A stretch of DNA of 64,000 nucleotides from Cylicocyclus nassatus (lineage: Eukaryota; Nematoda; Chromadorea; Rhabditida; Strongylidae), in NCBI GenBank assembly GCA_958299035.1, contig CATQJL010000001.1, positions 28,871,521-28,935,520 on the forward strand, in the 5' to 3' direction. How positions within the stretch are numbered: position 1 is the first letter of the stretch; every line of letters begins with the position of its first letter. Below, in pieces: positions 36,321 to 47,910 of this stretch. The translations under genes were made by a program, and so were the position numbers. Below the pieces are notes generated by a model. It was given only the letters and a program-made list of their open reading frames with translations, did no database searches and had not been told where the DNA came from.

Positions 36321-36413
36321 TTCGTTTTGCAGGCCAACCACTATAGGGTGTGAATGCGAAACAGATAGCTTTGCGCCATGAACGTTTGCGTAGTTTGAAG
36401 GAACTGCTATCAC

Positions 36414-37821
36414 GCGTTCGTGGTGTAATGGTCAGCATGGATGCCTTCCAAGCATTCGACGGGGGTTCGATTCCCCCCGAACGCATTCGTTTTGCAGGTC
36501 AACCACGATATAGGGTGTGAATGCGAAACAGATAGCTTTGCGCCATGAACGTCTACGTAGTTTGAAGGAACTGCTAACAAGCGTTCGTGGTGTAATGGTC
36601 AGCATGGATGCCTTCCAAGCATTCGACGGGGGTTCGATTCCCCCCGAACGCATTCGTTTTGCAGGCCAACCACGATATAGGGTGTGAATGCGAAACAGAT
36701 AGCTTTCCGCCATGAACGTCTACGTAGTTTGAAGGAACTGCTATCACGCGTTCGTGGTGTAATGGTCAGCATGGATGCCTTCCAAGCATTCGACGGGGGT
36801 TCGATTCCCCCCGAACGCATTCGTTTTGCAGGCCAACCACGATATAGGGTGTGAATGCGAAACAGATAGCTTTGCGCCATGAACGTCTACGTAGTTTGAA
36901 GGAACTGCTATCAAGCGTTCGTGGTGTAATGGTCAGCATGGATGCCTTCCAAGCATTCGACGGGGGTTCGATTCCCCCCGAACGCATTCGTTTTGCAGGC
37001 CAACCACGATATAGGGTGTGAATGCGAAACAGATAGCTTTGCGCCATGAACGTCTACGTAGTTTGAAGGAACTGCTATCACGCGTTCGTGGTGTAATGGT
37101 CAGCATGGATGCCTTCCAAGCATTCGACTGGGGTTCGATTCCCCCCGAACGCATTCGTTTTGCAAGCCAACCACGATATAGGGTGTGAATGCGAAACAGA
37201 TACCTTTGCGCCATGAACGTCTACGTAGTTTGAAGGAACTGCTATCAAGCGTTCGTGGTGTAATGGTCAGCATGGATGCCTTCCAAGCATTCGACGGGGG
37301 TTCGATTCCCCCCGAACGCATTCGTTTTGCAGGCCAACCACGATATAGGGTGTGAATGCGAAACAGATAGCTTTGCGCCATGAACGTTTGCGTAGTTTGA
37401 AGGAACTGCTATCACGCGTTCGTGGTGTAATGGTCAGCATGGATGCCTTCCAAGCATTCGACGGGGGTTCGATTCCCCCCGAACGCATTCGTTTTGCAGG
37501 CCAACCACGATATAGGGTGTGAATGCGAAACAGGTAGCTTTGCGCCGTGAACGTTTGCGTAGTTTGAAGGAACTGCTATCACGCGTTCGTGGTGTAATGG
37601 TCAGCATGGATGCCTTCCAAGCATTCGACGGGGGTTCGATTCCCCCCGAACGCATTCGTTTTGCAGGCCAACCACGATATAGGGTGTGAATGCGAAACAG
37701 ATAGCTTTGCGCCATGAACGTCTACGTAGTTTGAAGGAACTGCTAACAAGCGTTCGTGGTGTAATGGTCAGCATGGATGCCTTCCAAGCATTCGACGGGG
37801 GTTCGATTCCCCCCGAACGCA
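36414..37821 (+). tRNA. Run of 9 tRNA-Gly(UCC) genes from 36414, step 167
   Basis: Starts are 36414 + 167n for n = 0 to 8. The order of unit types copies 34247-35430. Gene 37082 is a G49T copy. The run ends with the 2-bp spacer deletion after 37750. Confidence 0.93.
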
Positions 37822-37914
37822 TTCGTTTTGCAGGCCAACCACTATAGGGTGTGAATGCGAAACAGATAGCTTTGCGCCATGAACGTTTGCGTAGTTTGAA
37901 GGAACTGCTATCAC

Positions 37915-38654
37915 GCGTTCGTGGTGTAATGGTCAGCATGGATGCCTTCCAAGCATTCGACGGGGGTTCGATTCCCCCCGAACGCATTCGTTTTGCAGGT
38001 CAACCACGATATAGGGTGTGAATGCGAAACAGATAGCTTTGCGCCATGAACGTCTACGTAGTTTGAAGGAACTGCTAACAAGCGTTCGTGGTGTAATGGT
38101 CAGCATGGATGCCTTCCAAGCATTCGACGGGGGTTCGATTCCCCCCGAACGCATTCGTTTTGCAGGCCAACCACGATATAGGGTGTGAATGCGAAACAGA
38201 TAGCTTTGCGCCATGAACGTTTGCGTAGTTTGAAGGAACTGCTATCACGCGTTCGTGGTGTAATGGTCAGCATGGATGCCTTCCAAGCATTCGACGGGGG
38301 TTCGATTCCCCCCGAACGCATTCGTTTTGCAGGCCAACCACGATATAGGGTGTGAATGCGAAACAGGTAGCTTTGCGCCGTGAACGTTTGCGTAGTTTGA
38401 AGGAACTGCTATCACGCGTTCGTGGTGTAATGGTCAGCATGGATGCCTTCCAAGCATTCGACGGGGATTTGATTCCCCCCGAACGCATTCGTTTTGCAGG
38501 CCAACCACGATATAGGGTGTGAATGCGAAACAGATAGCTTTGCGCCATGAACGTCTACGTAGTTTGAAGGAACTGCTAACAAGCGTTCGTGGTGTAATGG
38601 TCAGCATGGATGCCTTCCAAGCATTCGACGGGGGTTCGATTCCCCCCGAACGCA
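37915..38654 (+). tRNA. Run of 5 tRNA-Gly(UCC) genes from 37915, step 167
   Basis: Starts are 37915 + 167n for n = 0 to 4. Gene 38416 has a doubly mutated B box (see its entry). The 2-bp spacer deletion follows 38583. Confidence 0.93.
38416..38487 (+). tRNA. tRNA-Gly(UCC) with G53A and C56T in the B box
   Basis: Bases 38467 (A) and 38470 (T) change two key B-box positions in one gene, giving GGGGA-TTTGATT. The T loop can no longer close or pair with G19. This is a strong candidate for a dead copy, and it is private to this unit. Confidence 0.87.
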
Positions 38655-38747
38655 TTCGTTTTGCAGGCCAACCACTATAGGGTGTGAATGCGAAACAGAT
38701 AGCTTTGCGCCATGAACGTTTGCGTAGTTTGAAGGAACTGCTATCAC

Positions 38748-39487
38748 GCGTTCGTGGTGTAATGGTCAGCATGGATGCCTTCCAAGCATTCGACGGGGGT
38801 TCGATTCCCCCCGAACGCATTCGTTTTGCAGGTCAACCACGATATAGGGTGTGAATGCGAAACAGATAGCTTTGCGCCATGAACGTCTACGTAGTTTGAA
38901 GGAACTGCTAACAAGCGTTCGTGGTGTAATGGTCAGCATGGATGCCTTCCAAGCATTCGACGGGGGTTCGATTCCCCCCGAACGCATTCGTTTTGCAGGC
39001 CAACCACGATATAGGGTGTGAATGCGAAACAGATAGCTTTCCGCCATGAACGTCTACGTAGTTTGAAGGAACTGCTATCACGCGTTCGTGGTGTAATGGT
39101 CAGCATGGATGCCTTCCAAGCATTCGACGGGGGTTCGATTCCCCCCGAACGCATTCGTTTTGCAGGCCAACCACGATATAGGGTGTGAATGCGAAACAGA
39201 TAGCTTTGCGCCATGAACGTCTACGTAGTTTGAAGGAACTGCTATCAAGCGTTCGTGGTGTAATGGTCAGCATGGATGCCTTCCAAGCATTCGACGGGGG
39301 TTCGATTCCCCCCGAACGCATTCGTTTTGCAGGCCAACCACGATATAGGGTGTGAATGCGAAACAGATAGCTTTGCGCCATGAACGTCTACGTAGTTTGA
39401 AGGAACTGCTAACAAGCGTTCGTGGTGTAATGGTCAGCATGGATGCCTTCCAAGCATTCGACGGGGGTTCGATTCCCCCCGAACGCA
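38748..39487 (+). tRNA. Run of 5 tRNA-Gly(UCC) genes from 38748, step 167
   Basis: Starts are 38748 + 167n for n = 0 to 4. The genes are consensus. The spacer after 38748 is the GCAGGTC type and the spacer after 39416 has the 2-bp deletion. Confidence 0.94.
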
Positions 39488-39580
39488 TTCGTTTTGCAGG
39501 CCAACCACTATAGGGTGTGAATGCGAAACAGATAGCTTTGCGCCATGAACGTTTGCGTAGTTTGAAGGAACTGCTATCAC

Positions 39581-40654
39581 GCGTTCGTGGTGTAATGGTC
39601 AGCATGGATGCCTTCCAAGCATTCGACGGGGGTTCGATTCCCCCCGAACGCATTCGTTTTGCAGGTCAACCACGATATAGGGTGTGAATGCGAAACAGAT
39701 AGCTTTGCGCCATGAACGTCTACGTAGTTTGAAGGAACTGCTAACAAGCGTTCGTGGTGTAATGGTCAGCATGGATGCCTTCCAAGCATTCGACGGGGGT
39801 TCGATTCCCCCCGAACGCATTCGTTTTGCAGGCCAACCACGATATAGGGTGTGAATGCGAAACAGATAGCTTTCCGCCATGAACGTCTACGTAGTTTGAA
39901 GGAACTGCTATCACGCGTTCGTGGTGTAATGGTCAGCATGGATGCCTTCCAAGCATTCGACGGGGGTTCGATTCCCCCCGAACGCATTCGTTTTGCAGGC
40001 CAACCACGATATAGGGTGTGAATGCGAAACAGATAGCTTTGCGCCATGAACGTCTACGTAGTTTGAAGGAACTGCTATCAAGCGTTCGTGGTGTAATGGT
40101 CAGCATGGATGCCTTCCAAGCATTCGACGGGGGTTCGATTCCCCCCGAACGCATTCGTTTTGCAGGCCAACCACGATATAGGGTGTGAATGCGAAACAGA
40201 TAGCTTTGCGCCATGAACGTTTGCGTAGTTTGAAGGAACTGCTATCACGCGTTCGTGGTGTAATGGTCAGCATGGATGCCTTCCAAGCATTCGACGGGGG
40301 TTCGATTCCCCCCGAACGCATTCGTTTTGCAGGCCAACCACGATATAGGGTGTGAATGCGAAACAGGTAGCTTTGCGCCGTGAACGTTTGCGTAGTTTGA
40401 AGGAACTGCTATCACGCGTTCGTGGTGTAATGGTCAGCATGGATGCCTTCCAAGCATTCGACGGGGGTTCGATTCCCCCCGAACGCATTCGTTTTGCAGG
40501 CCAACCACGATATAGGGTGTGAATGCGAAACAGATAGCTTTGCGCCATGAACGTCTACGTAGTTTGAAGGAACTGCTAACAAGCGTTCGTGGTGTAATGG
40601 TCAGCATGGATGCCTTCCAAGCATTCGACGGGGGTTCGATTCCCCCCGAACGCA
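39581..40654 (+). tRNA. Run of 7 tRNA-Gly(UCC) genes from 39581, step 167
   Basis: Starts are 39581 + 167n for n = 0 to 6. The genes are consensus. The first units repeat the run from 38748 at 833-bp spacing. The 2-bp deletion follows 40583. Confidence 0.94.
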
Positions 40655-40747
40655 TTCGTTTTGCAGGCCAACCACTATAGGGTGTGAATGCGAAACAGAT
40701 AGCTTTGCGCCATGAACGTTTGCGTAGTTTGAAGGAACTGCTATCAC

Positions 40748-41320
40748 GCGTTCGTGGTGTAATGGTCAGCATGGATGCCTTCCAAGCATTCGACGGGGGT
40801 TCGATTCCCCCCGAACGCATTCGTTTTGCAGGTCAACCACGATATAGGGTGTGAATGCGAAACAGATAGCTTTGCGCCATGAACGTCTACGTAGTTTGAA
40901 GGAACTGCTAACAAGCGTTCGTGGTGTAATGGTCAGCATGGATGCCTTCCAAGCATTCGACGGGGGTTCGATTCCCCCCGAACGCATTCGTTTTGCAGGC
41001 CAACCACGATATAGGGTGTGAATGCGAAACAGATAGCTTTGCGCCATGAACGTTTGCGTAGTTTGAAGGAACTGCTATCACGCGTTCGTGGTGTAATGGT
41101 CAGCATGGATGCCTTCCAAGCATTCGACGGGGGTTCGATTCCCCCCGAACGCATTCGTTTTGCAGGCCAACCACGATATAGGGTGTGAATGCGAAACAGA
41201 TAGCTTTGCGCCATGAACGTCTACGTAGTTTGAAGGAACTGCTAACAAGCGTTCGTGGTGTAATGGTCAGCATGGATGCCTTCCAAGCATTCGACGGGGG
41301 TTCGATTCCCCCCGAACGCA
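40748..41320 (+). tRNA. Run of 4 tRNA-Gly(UCC) genes from 40748, step 167
   Basis: Starts are 40748, 40915, 41082 and 41249. The 2-bp deletion follows 41249. The last three units already show the order that becomes the 499-bp trimer. Confidence 0.94.
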
Positions 41321-41413
41321 TTCGTTTTGCAGGCCAACCACTATAGGGTGTGAATGCGAAACAGATAGCTTTGCGCCATGAACGTTTGCGTAGTTTGAAG
41401 GAACTGCTATCAC

Positions 41414-44314
41414 GCGTTCGTGGTGTAATGGTCAGCATGGATGCCTTCCAAGCATTCGACGGGGGTTCGATTCCCCCCGAACGCATTCGTTTTGCAGGTC
41501 AACCACGATATAGGGTGTGAATGCGAAACAGATAGCTTTGCGCCATGAACGTCTACGTAGTTTGAAGGAACTGCTAACAAGCGTTCGTGGTGTAATGGTC
41601 AGCATGGATGCCTTCCAAGCATTCGACGGGGGTTCGATTCCCCCCGAACGCATTCGTTTTGCAGGCCAACCACGATATAGGGTGTGAATGCGAAACAGAT
41701 AGCTTTGCGCCATGAACGTTTGCGTAGTTTGAAGGAACTGCTATCACGCGTTCGTGGTGTAATGGTCAGCATGGATGCCTTCCAAGCATTCGACGGGGGT
41801 TCGATTCCCCCCGAACGCATTCGTTTTGCAGGCCAACCACTATAGGGTGTGAATGCGAAACAGATAGCTTTGCGCCATGAACGTTTGCGTAGTTTGAAGG
41901 AACTGCTATCACGCGTTCGTGGTGTAATGGTCAGCATGGATGCCTTCCAAGCATTCGACGGGGGTTCGATTCCCCCCGAACGCATTCGTTTTGCAGGTCA
42001 ACCACGATATAGGGTGTGAATGCGAAACAGATAGCTTTGCGCCATGAACGTCTACGTAGTTTGAAGGAACTGCTAACAAGCGTTCGTGGTGTAATGGTCA
42101 GCATGGATGCCTTCCAAGCATTCGACGGGGGTTCGATTCCCCCCGAACGCATTCGTTTTGCAGGCCAACCACGATATAGGGTGTGAATGCGAAACAGATA
42201 GCTTTGCGCCATGAACGTTTGCGTAGTTTGAAGGAACTGCTATCACGCGTTCGTGGTGTAATGGTCAGCATGGATGCCTTCCAAGCATTCGACGGGGGTT
42301 CGATTCCCCCCGAACGCATTCGTTTTGCAGGCCAACCACTATAGGGTGTGAATGCGAAACAGATAGCTTTGCGCCATGAACGTTTGCGTAGTTTGAAGGA
42401 ACTGCTATCACGCGTTCGTGGTGTAATGGTCAGCATGGATGCCTTCCAAGCATTCGACGGGGGTTCGATTCCCCCCGAACGCATTCGTTTTGCAGGTCAA
42501 CCACGATATAGGGTGTGAATGCGAAACAGATAGCTTTGCGCCATGAACGTCTACGTAGTTTGAAGGAACTGCTAACAAGCGTTCGTGGTGTAATGGTCAG
42601 CATGGATGCCTTCCAAGCATTCGACGGGGGTTCGATTCCCCCCGAACGCATTCGTTTTGCAGGCCAACCACGATATAGGGTGTGAATGCGAAACAGATAG
42701 CTTTGCGCCATGAACGTTTGCGTAGTTTGAAGGAACTGCTATCACGCGTTCGTGGTGTAATGGTCAGCATGGATGCCTTCCAAGCATTCGACGGGGGTTC
42801 GATTCCCCCCGAACGCATTCGTTTTGCAGGCCAACCACTATAGGGTGTGAATGCGAAACAGATAGCTTTGCGCCATGAACGTTTGCGTAGTTTGAAGGAA
42901 CTGCTATCACGCGTTCGTGGTGTAATGGTCAGCATGGATGCCTTCCAAGCATTCGACGGGGGTTCGATTCCCCCCGAACGCATTCGTTTTGCAGGTCAAC
43001 CACGATATAGGGTGTGAATGCGAAACAGATAGCTTTGCGCCATGAACGTCTACGTAGTTTGAAGGAACTGCTAACAAGCGTTCGTGGTGTAATGGTCAGC
43101 ATGGATGCCTTCCAAGCATTCGACGGGGGTTCGATTCCCCCCGAACGCATTCGTTTTGCAGGCCAACCACGATATAGGGTGTGAATGCGAAACAGATAGC
43201 TTTGCGCCATGAACGTTTGCGTAGTTTGAAGGAACTGCTATCACGCGTTCGTGGTGTAATGGTCAGCATGGATGCCTTCCAAGCATTCGACGGGGGTTCG
43301 ATTCCCCCCGAACGCATTCGTTTTGCAGGCCAACCACTATAGGGTGTGAATGCGAAACAGATAGCTTTGCGCCATGAACGTTTGCGTAGTTTGAAGGAAC
43401 TGCTATCACGCGTTCGTGGTGTAATGGTCAGCATGGATGCCTTCCAAGCATTCGACGGGGGTTCGATTCCCCCCGAACGCATTCGTTTTGCAGGTCAACC
43501 ACGATATAGGGTGTGAATGCGAAACAGATAGCTTTGCGCCATGAACGTCTACGTAGTTTGAAGGAACTGCTAACAAGCGTTCGTGGTGTAATGGTCAGCA
43601 TGGATGCCTTCCAAGCATTCGACGGGGGTTCGATTCCCCCCGAACGCATTCGTTTTGCAGGCCAACCACGATATAGGGTGTGAATGCGAAACAGATAGCT
43701 TTGCGCCATGAACGTTTGCGTAGTTTGAAGGAACTGCTATCACGCGTTCGTGGTGTAATGGTCAGCATGGATGCCTTCCAAGCATTCGACGGGGGTTCGA
43801 TTCCCCCCGAACGCATTCGTTTTGCAGGCCAACCACTATAGGGTGTGAATGCGAAACAGATAGCTTTGCGCCATGAACGTTTGCGTAGTTTGAAGGAACT
43901 GCTATCACGCGTTCGTGGTGTAATGGTCAGCATGGATGCCTTCCAAGCATTCGACGGGGGTTCGATTCCCCCCGAACGCATTCGTTTTGCAGGTCAACCA
44001 CGATATAGGGTGTGAATGCGAAACAGATAGCTTTGCGCCATGAACGTCTACGTAGTTTGAAGGAACTGCTAACAAGCGTTCGTGGTGTAATGGTCAGCAT
44101 GGATGCCTTCCAAGCATTCGACGGGGGTTCGATTCCCCCCGAACGCATTCGTTTTGCAGGCCAACCACGATATAGGGTGTGAATGCGAAACAGATAGCTT
44201 TGCGCCATGAACGTTTGCGTAGTTTGAAGGAACTGCTATCACGCGTTCGTGGTGTAATGGTCAGCATGGATGCCTGCCAAGCATTCGACGGGGGTTCGAT
44301 TCCCCCCGAACGCA
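41414..44314 (+). tRNA. Six trimers (18 tRNA-Gly genes), higher-order period 499
   Basis: Starts are 41414 + 499k, plus 0, 167 or 334, for k = 0 to 5. In every trimer the third unit is 165 bp, giving 167+167+165 = 499. Within a trimer the spacers are GCAGGTC/CTACGTAG, GCAGGCC/TTGCGTAG and the shortened CACTATAGG/TTGCGTAG. Copies look identical apart from the anticodon change in the last gene (44243). Confidence 0.94.
44243..44314 (+). tRNA. tRNA-Gly with anticodon GCC (T34G)
   Basis: The anticodon loop reads CTGCCAA, so the anticodon at 44276-44278 is GCC instead of TCC. It would read GGC and GGU rather than GGA. The rest of the gene, including both Pol III boxes and the acceptor, is consensus, so it should still be charged with glycine (C35 and C36 are kept). 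It is the only copy in the window where I see this change. A real isoacceptor switch and a single-base sequence error are both possible. Confidence 0.85.
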
Positions 44315-44407
44315 TTCGTTTTGCAGGCCAACCACTATAGGGTGTGAATGCGAAACAGATAGCTTTGCGCCATGAACGTTTGCGTAGTTTGAAGGAACTG
44401 CTATCAC

Positions 44408-45982
44408 GCGTTCGTGGTGTAATGGTCAGCATGGATGCCTTCCAAGCATTCGACGGGGGTTCGATTCCCCCCGAACGCATTCGTTTTGCAGGCCAACCAC
44501 GATATAGGGTGTGAATGCGAAACAGATAGCTTTCCGCCATGAACGTCTACGTAGTTTGAAGGAACTGCTATCACGCGTTCGTGGTGTAATGGTCAGCATG
44601 GATGCCTTCCAAGCATTCGACTGGGGTTCGATTCCCCCCGAACGCATTCGTTTTGCAAGCCAACCACGATATAGGGTGTGAATGCGAAACAGATACCTTT
44701 GCGCCATGAACGTCTACGTAGTTTGAAGGAACTGCTATCAAGCGTTCGTGGTGTAATGGTCAGCATGGATGCCTTCCAAGCATTCGACGGGGGTTCGATT
44801 CCCCCCGAACGCATTCGTTTTGCAGGCCAACCACGATATAGGGTGTGAATGCGAAACAGATAGCTTTGCGCCATGAACGTTTGCGTAGTTTGAAGGAACT
44901 GCTATCACGCGTTCGTGGTGTAATGGTCAGCATGGATGCCTTCCAAGCATTCGACGGGGGTTCGATTCCCCCCGAACGCATTCGTTTTGCAGGCCAACCA
45001 CGATATAGGGTGTGAATGCGAAACAGGTAGCTTTGCGCCGTGAACGTTTGCGTAGTTTGAAGGAACTGCTATCACGCGTTCGTGGTGTAATGGTCAGCAT
45101 GGATGCCTTCCAAGCATTCGACGGGGGTTCGATTCCCCCCGAACGCATTCGTTTTGCAGGCCAACCACGATATAGGGTGTGAATGCGAAACAGATAGCTT
45201 TGCGCCATGAACGTCTACGTAGTTTGAAGGAACTGCTAACAAGCGTTCGTGGTGTAATGGTCAGCATGGATGCCTTCCAAGCATTCGACGGGGGTTCGAT
45301 TCCCCCCGAACGCATTCGTTTTGCAGGCCAACCACGATATAGGGTGTGAATGCGAAACAGATAGCTTTGCGCCATGAACGTCTACGTAGTTTGAAGGAAC
45401 TGCTAACAAGCGTTCGTGGTGTAATGGTCAGCATGGATGCCTTCCAAGCATTCGACGGGGGTTCGATTCCCCCCGAACGCATTCGTTTTGCAGGCCAACC
45501 ACGATATAGGGTGTGAATGCGAAACAGATAGCTTTGCGCCATGAACGTCTACGTAGTTTGAAGGAACTGCTAACAAGCGTTCGTGGTGTAATGGTCAGCA
45601 TGGATGCCTTCCAAGCATTCGACGGGGGTTCGATTCCCCCCGAACGCATTCGTTTTGCAGGCCAACCACGATATAGGGTGTGAATGCGAAACAGATAGCT
45701 TTGCGCCATGAACGTTTGCGTAGTTTGAAGGAACTGCTATCACGCGTTCGTGGTGTAATGGTCAGCATGGATGCCTTCCAAGCATTCGACGGGGGTTCGA
45801 TTCCCCCCGAACGCATTCGTTTTGCAGGCCAACCACGATATAGGGTGTGAATGCGAAACAGATAGCTTTGCGCCATGAACGTCTACGTAGTTTGAAGGAA
45901 CTGCTAACAAGCGTTCGTGGTGTAATGGTCAGCATGGATGCCTTCCAAGCATTCGACGGGGGTTCGATTCCCCCCGAACGCA
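44408..45982 (+). tRNA. Run of 10 tRNA-Gly(UCC) genes from 44408, step 167
   Basis: Starts are 44408 + 167n for n = 0 to 9. Gene 44575 is a G49T copy. The units from 45076 to 45410 are three near-identical CTAACAA-type copies. The 2-bp deletion follows 45911. Confidence 0.94.
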
Positions 45983-46075
45983 TTCGTTTTGCAGGCCAAC
46001 CACTATAGGGTGTGAATGCGAAACAGATAGCTTTGCGCCATGAACGTTTGCGTAGTTTGAAGGAACTGCTATCAC

Positions 46076-47817
46076 GCGTTCGTGGTGTAATGGTCAGCAT
46101 GGATGCCTTCCAAGCATTCGACGGGGGTTCGATTCCCCCCGAACGCATTCGTTTTGCAGGTCAACCACGATATAGGGTGTGAATGCGAAACAGATAGCTT
46201 TGCGCCATGAACGTCTACGTAGTTTGAAGGAACTGCTAACAAGCGTTCGTGGTGTAATGGTCAGCATGGATGCCTTCCAAGCATTCGACGGGGGTTCGAT
46301 TCCCCCCGAACGCATTCGTTTTGCAGGCCAACCACGATATAGGGTGTGAATGCGAAACAGATAGCTTTGCGCCATGAACGTTTGCGTAGTTTGAAGGAAC
46401 TGCTATCACGCGTTCGTGGTGTAATGGTCAGCATGGATGCCTTCCAAGCATTCGACGGGGGTTCGATTCCCCCCGAACGCATTCGTTTTGCAGGTCAACC
46501 ACGATATAGGGTGTGAATGCGAAACAGATAGCTTTGCGCCATGAACGTCTACGTAGTTTGAAGGAACTGCTAACAAGCGTTCGTGGTGTAATGGTCAGCA
46601 TGGATGCCTTCCAAGCATTCGACGGGGGTTCGATTCCCCCCGAACGCATTCGTTTTGCAGGCCAACCACGATATAGGGTGTGAATGCGAAACAGATAGCT
46701 TTCCGCCATGAACGTCTACGTAGTTTGAAGGAACTGCTATCACGCGTTCGTGGTGTAATGGTCAGCATGGATGCCTTCCAAGCATTCGACGGGGGTTCGA
46801 TTCCCCCCGAACGCATTCGTTTTGCAGGCCAACCACGATATAGGGTGTGAATGCGAAACAGATAGCTTTGCGCCATGAACGTCTACGTAGTTTGAAGGAA
46901 CTGCTATCAAGCGTTCGTGGTGTAATGGTCAGCATGGATGCCTTCCAAGCATTCGACGGGGGTTCGATTCCCCCCGAACGCATTCGTTTTGCAGGCCAAC
47001 CACGATATAGGGTGTGAATGCGAAACAGATAGCTTTGCGCCATGAACGTCTACGTAGTTTGAAGGAACTGCTATCACGCGTTCGTGGTGTAATGGTCAGC
47101 ATGGATGCCTTCCAAGCATTCGACTGGGGTTCGATTCCCCCCGAACGCATTCGTTTTGCAAGCCAACCACGATATAGGGTGTGAATGCGAAACAGATACC
47201 TTTGCGCCATGAACGTCTACGTAGTTTGAAGGAACTGCTATCAAGCGTTCGTGGTGTAATGGTCAGCATGGATGCCTTCCAAGCATTCGACGGGGGTTCG
47301 ATTCCCCCCGAACGCATTCGTTTTGCAGGCCAACCACGATATAGGGTGTGAATGCGAAACAGATAGCTTTGCGCCATGAACGTTTGCGTAGTTTGAAGGA
47401 ACTGCTATCACGCGTTCGTGGTGTAATGGTCAGCATGGATGCCTTCCAAGCATTCGACGGGGGTTCGATTCCCCCCGAACGCATTCGTTTTGCAGGCCAA
47501 CCACGATATAGGGTGTGAATGCGAAACAGGTAGCTTTGCGCCGTGAACGTTTGCGTAGTTTGAAGGAACTGCTATCACGCGTTCGTGGTGTAATGGTCAG
47601 CATGGATGCCTTCCAAGCATTCGACGGGGGTTCGATTCCCCCCGAACGCATTCGTTTTGCAGGCCAACCACGATATAGGGTGTGAATGCGAAACAGATAG
47701 CTTTGCGCCATGAACGTCTACGTAGTTTGAAGGAACTGCTAACAAGCGTTCGTGGTGTAATGGTCAGCATGGATGCCTTCCAAGCATTCGACGGGGGTTC
47801 GATTCCCCCCGAACGCA
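46076..47817 (+). tRNA. Run of 11 tRNA-Gly(UCC) genes from 46076, step 167
   Basis: Starts are 46076 + 167n for n = 0 to 10. The order of types from 46410 repeats that from 36414. Gene 47078 is G49T. The 2-bp deletion follows 47746. Confidence 0.94.
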
Positions 47818-47910
47818 TTCGTTTTGCAGGCCAACCACTATAGGGTGTGAATGCGAAACAGATAGCTTTGCGCCATGAACGTTTGCGTAGTTTGAAGGAA
47901 CTGCTATCAC

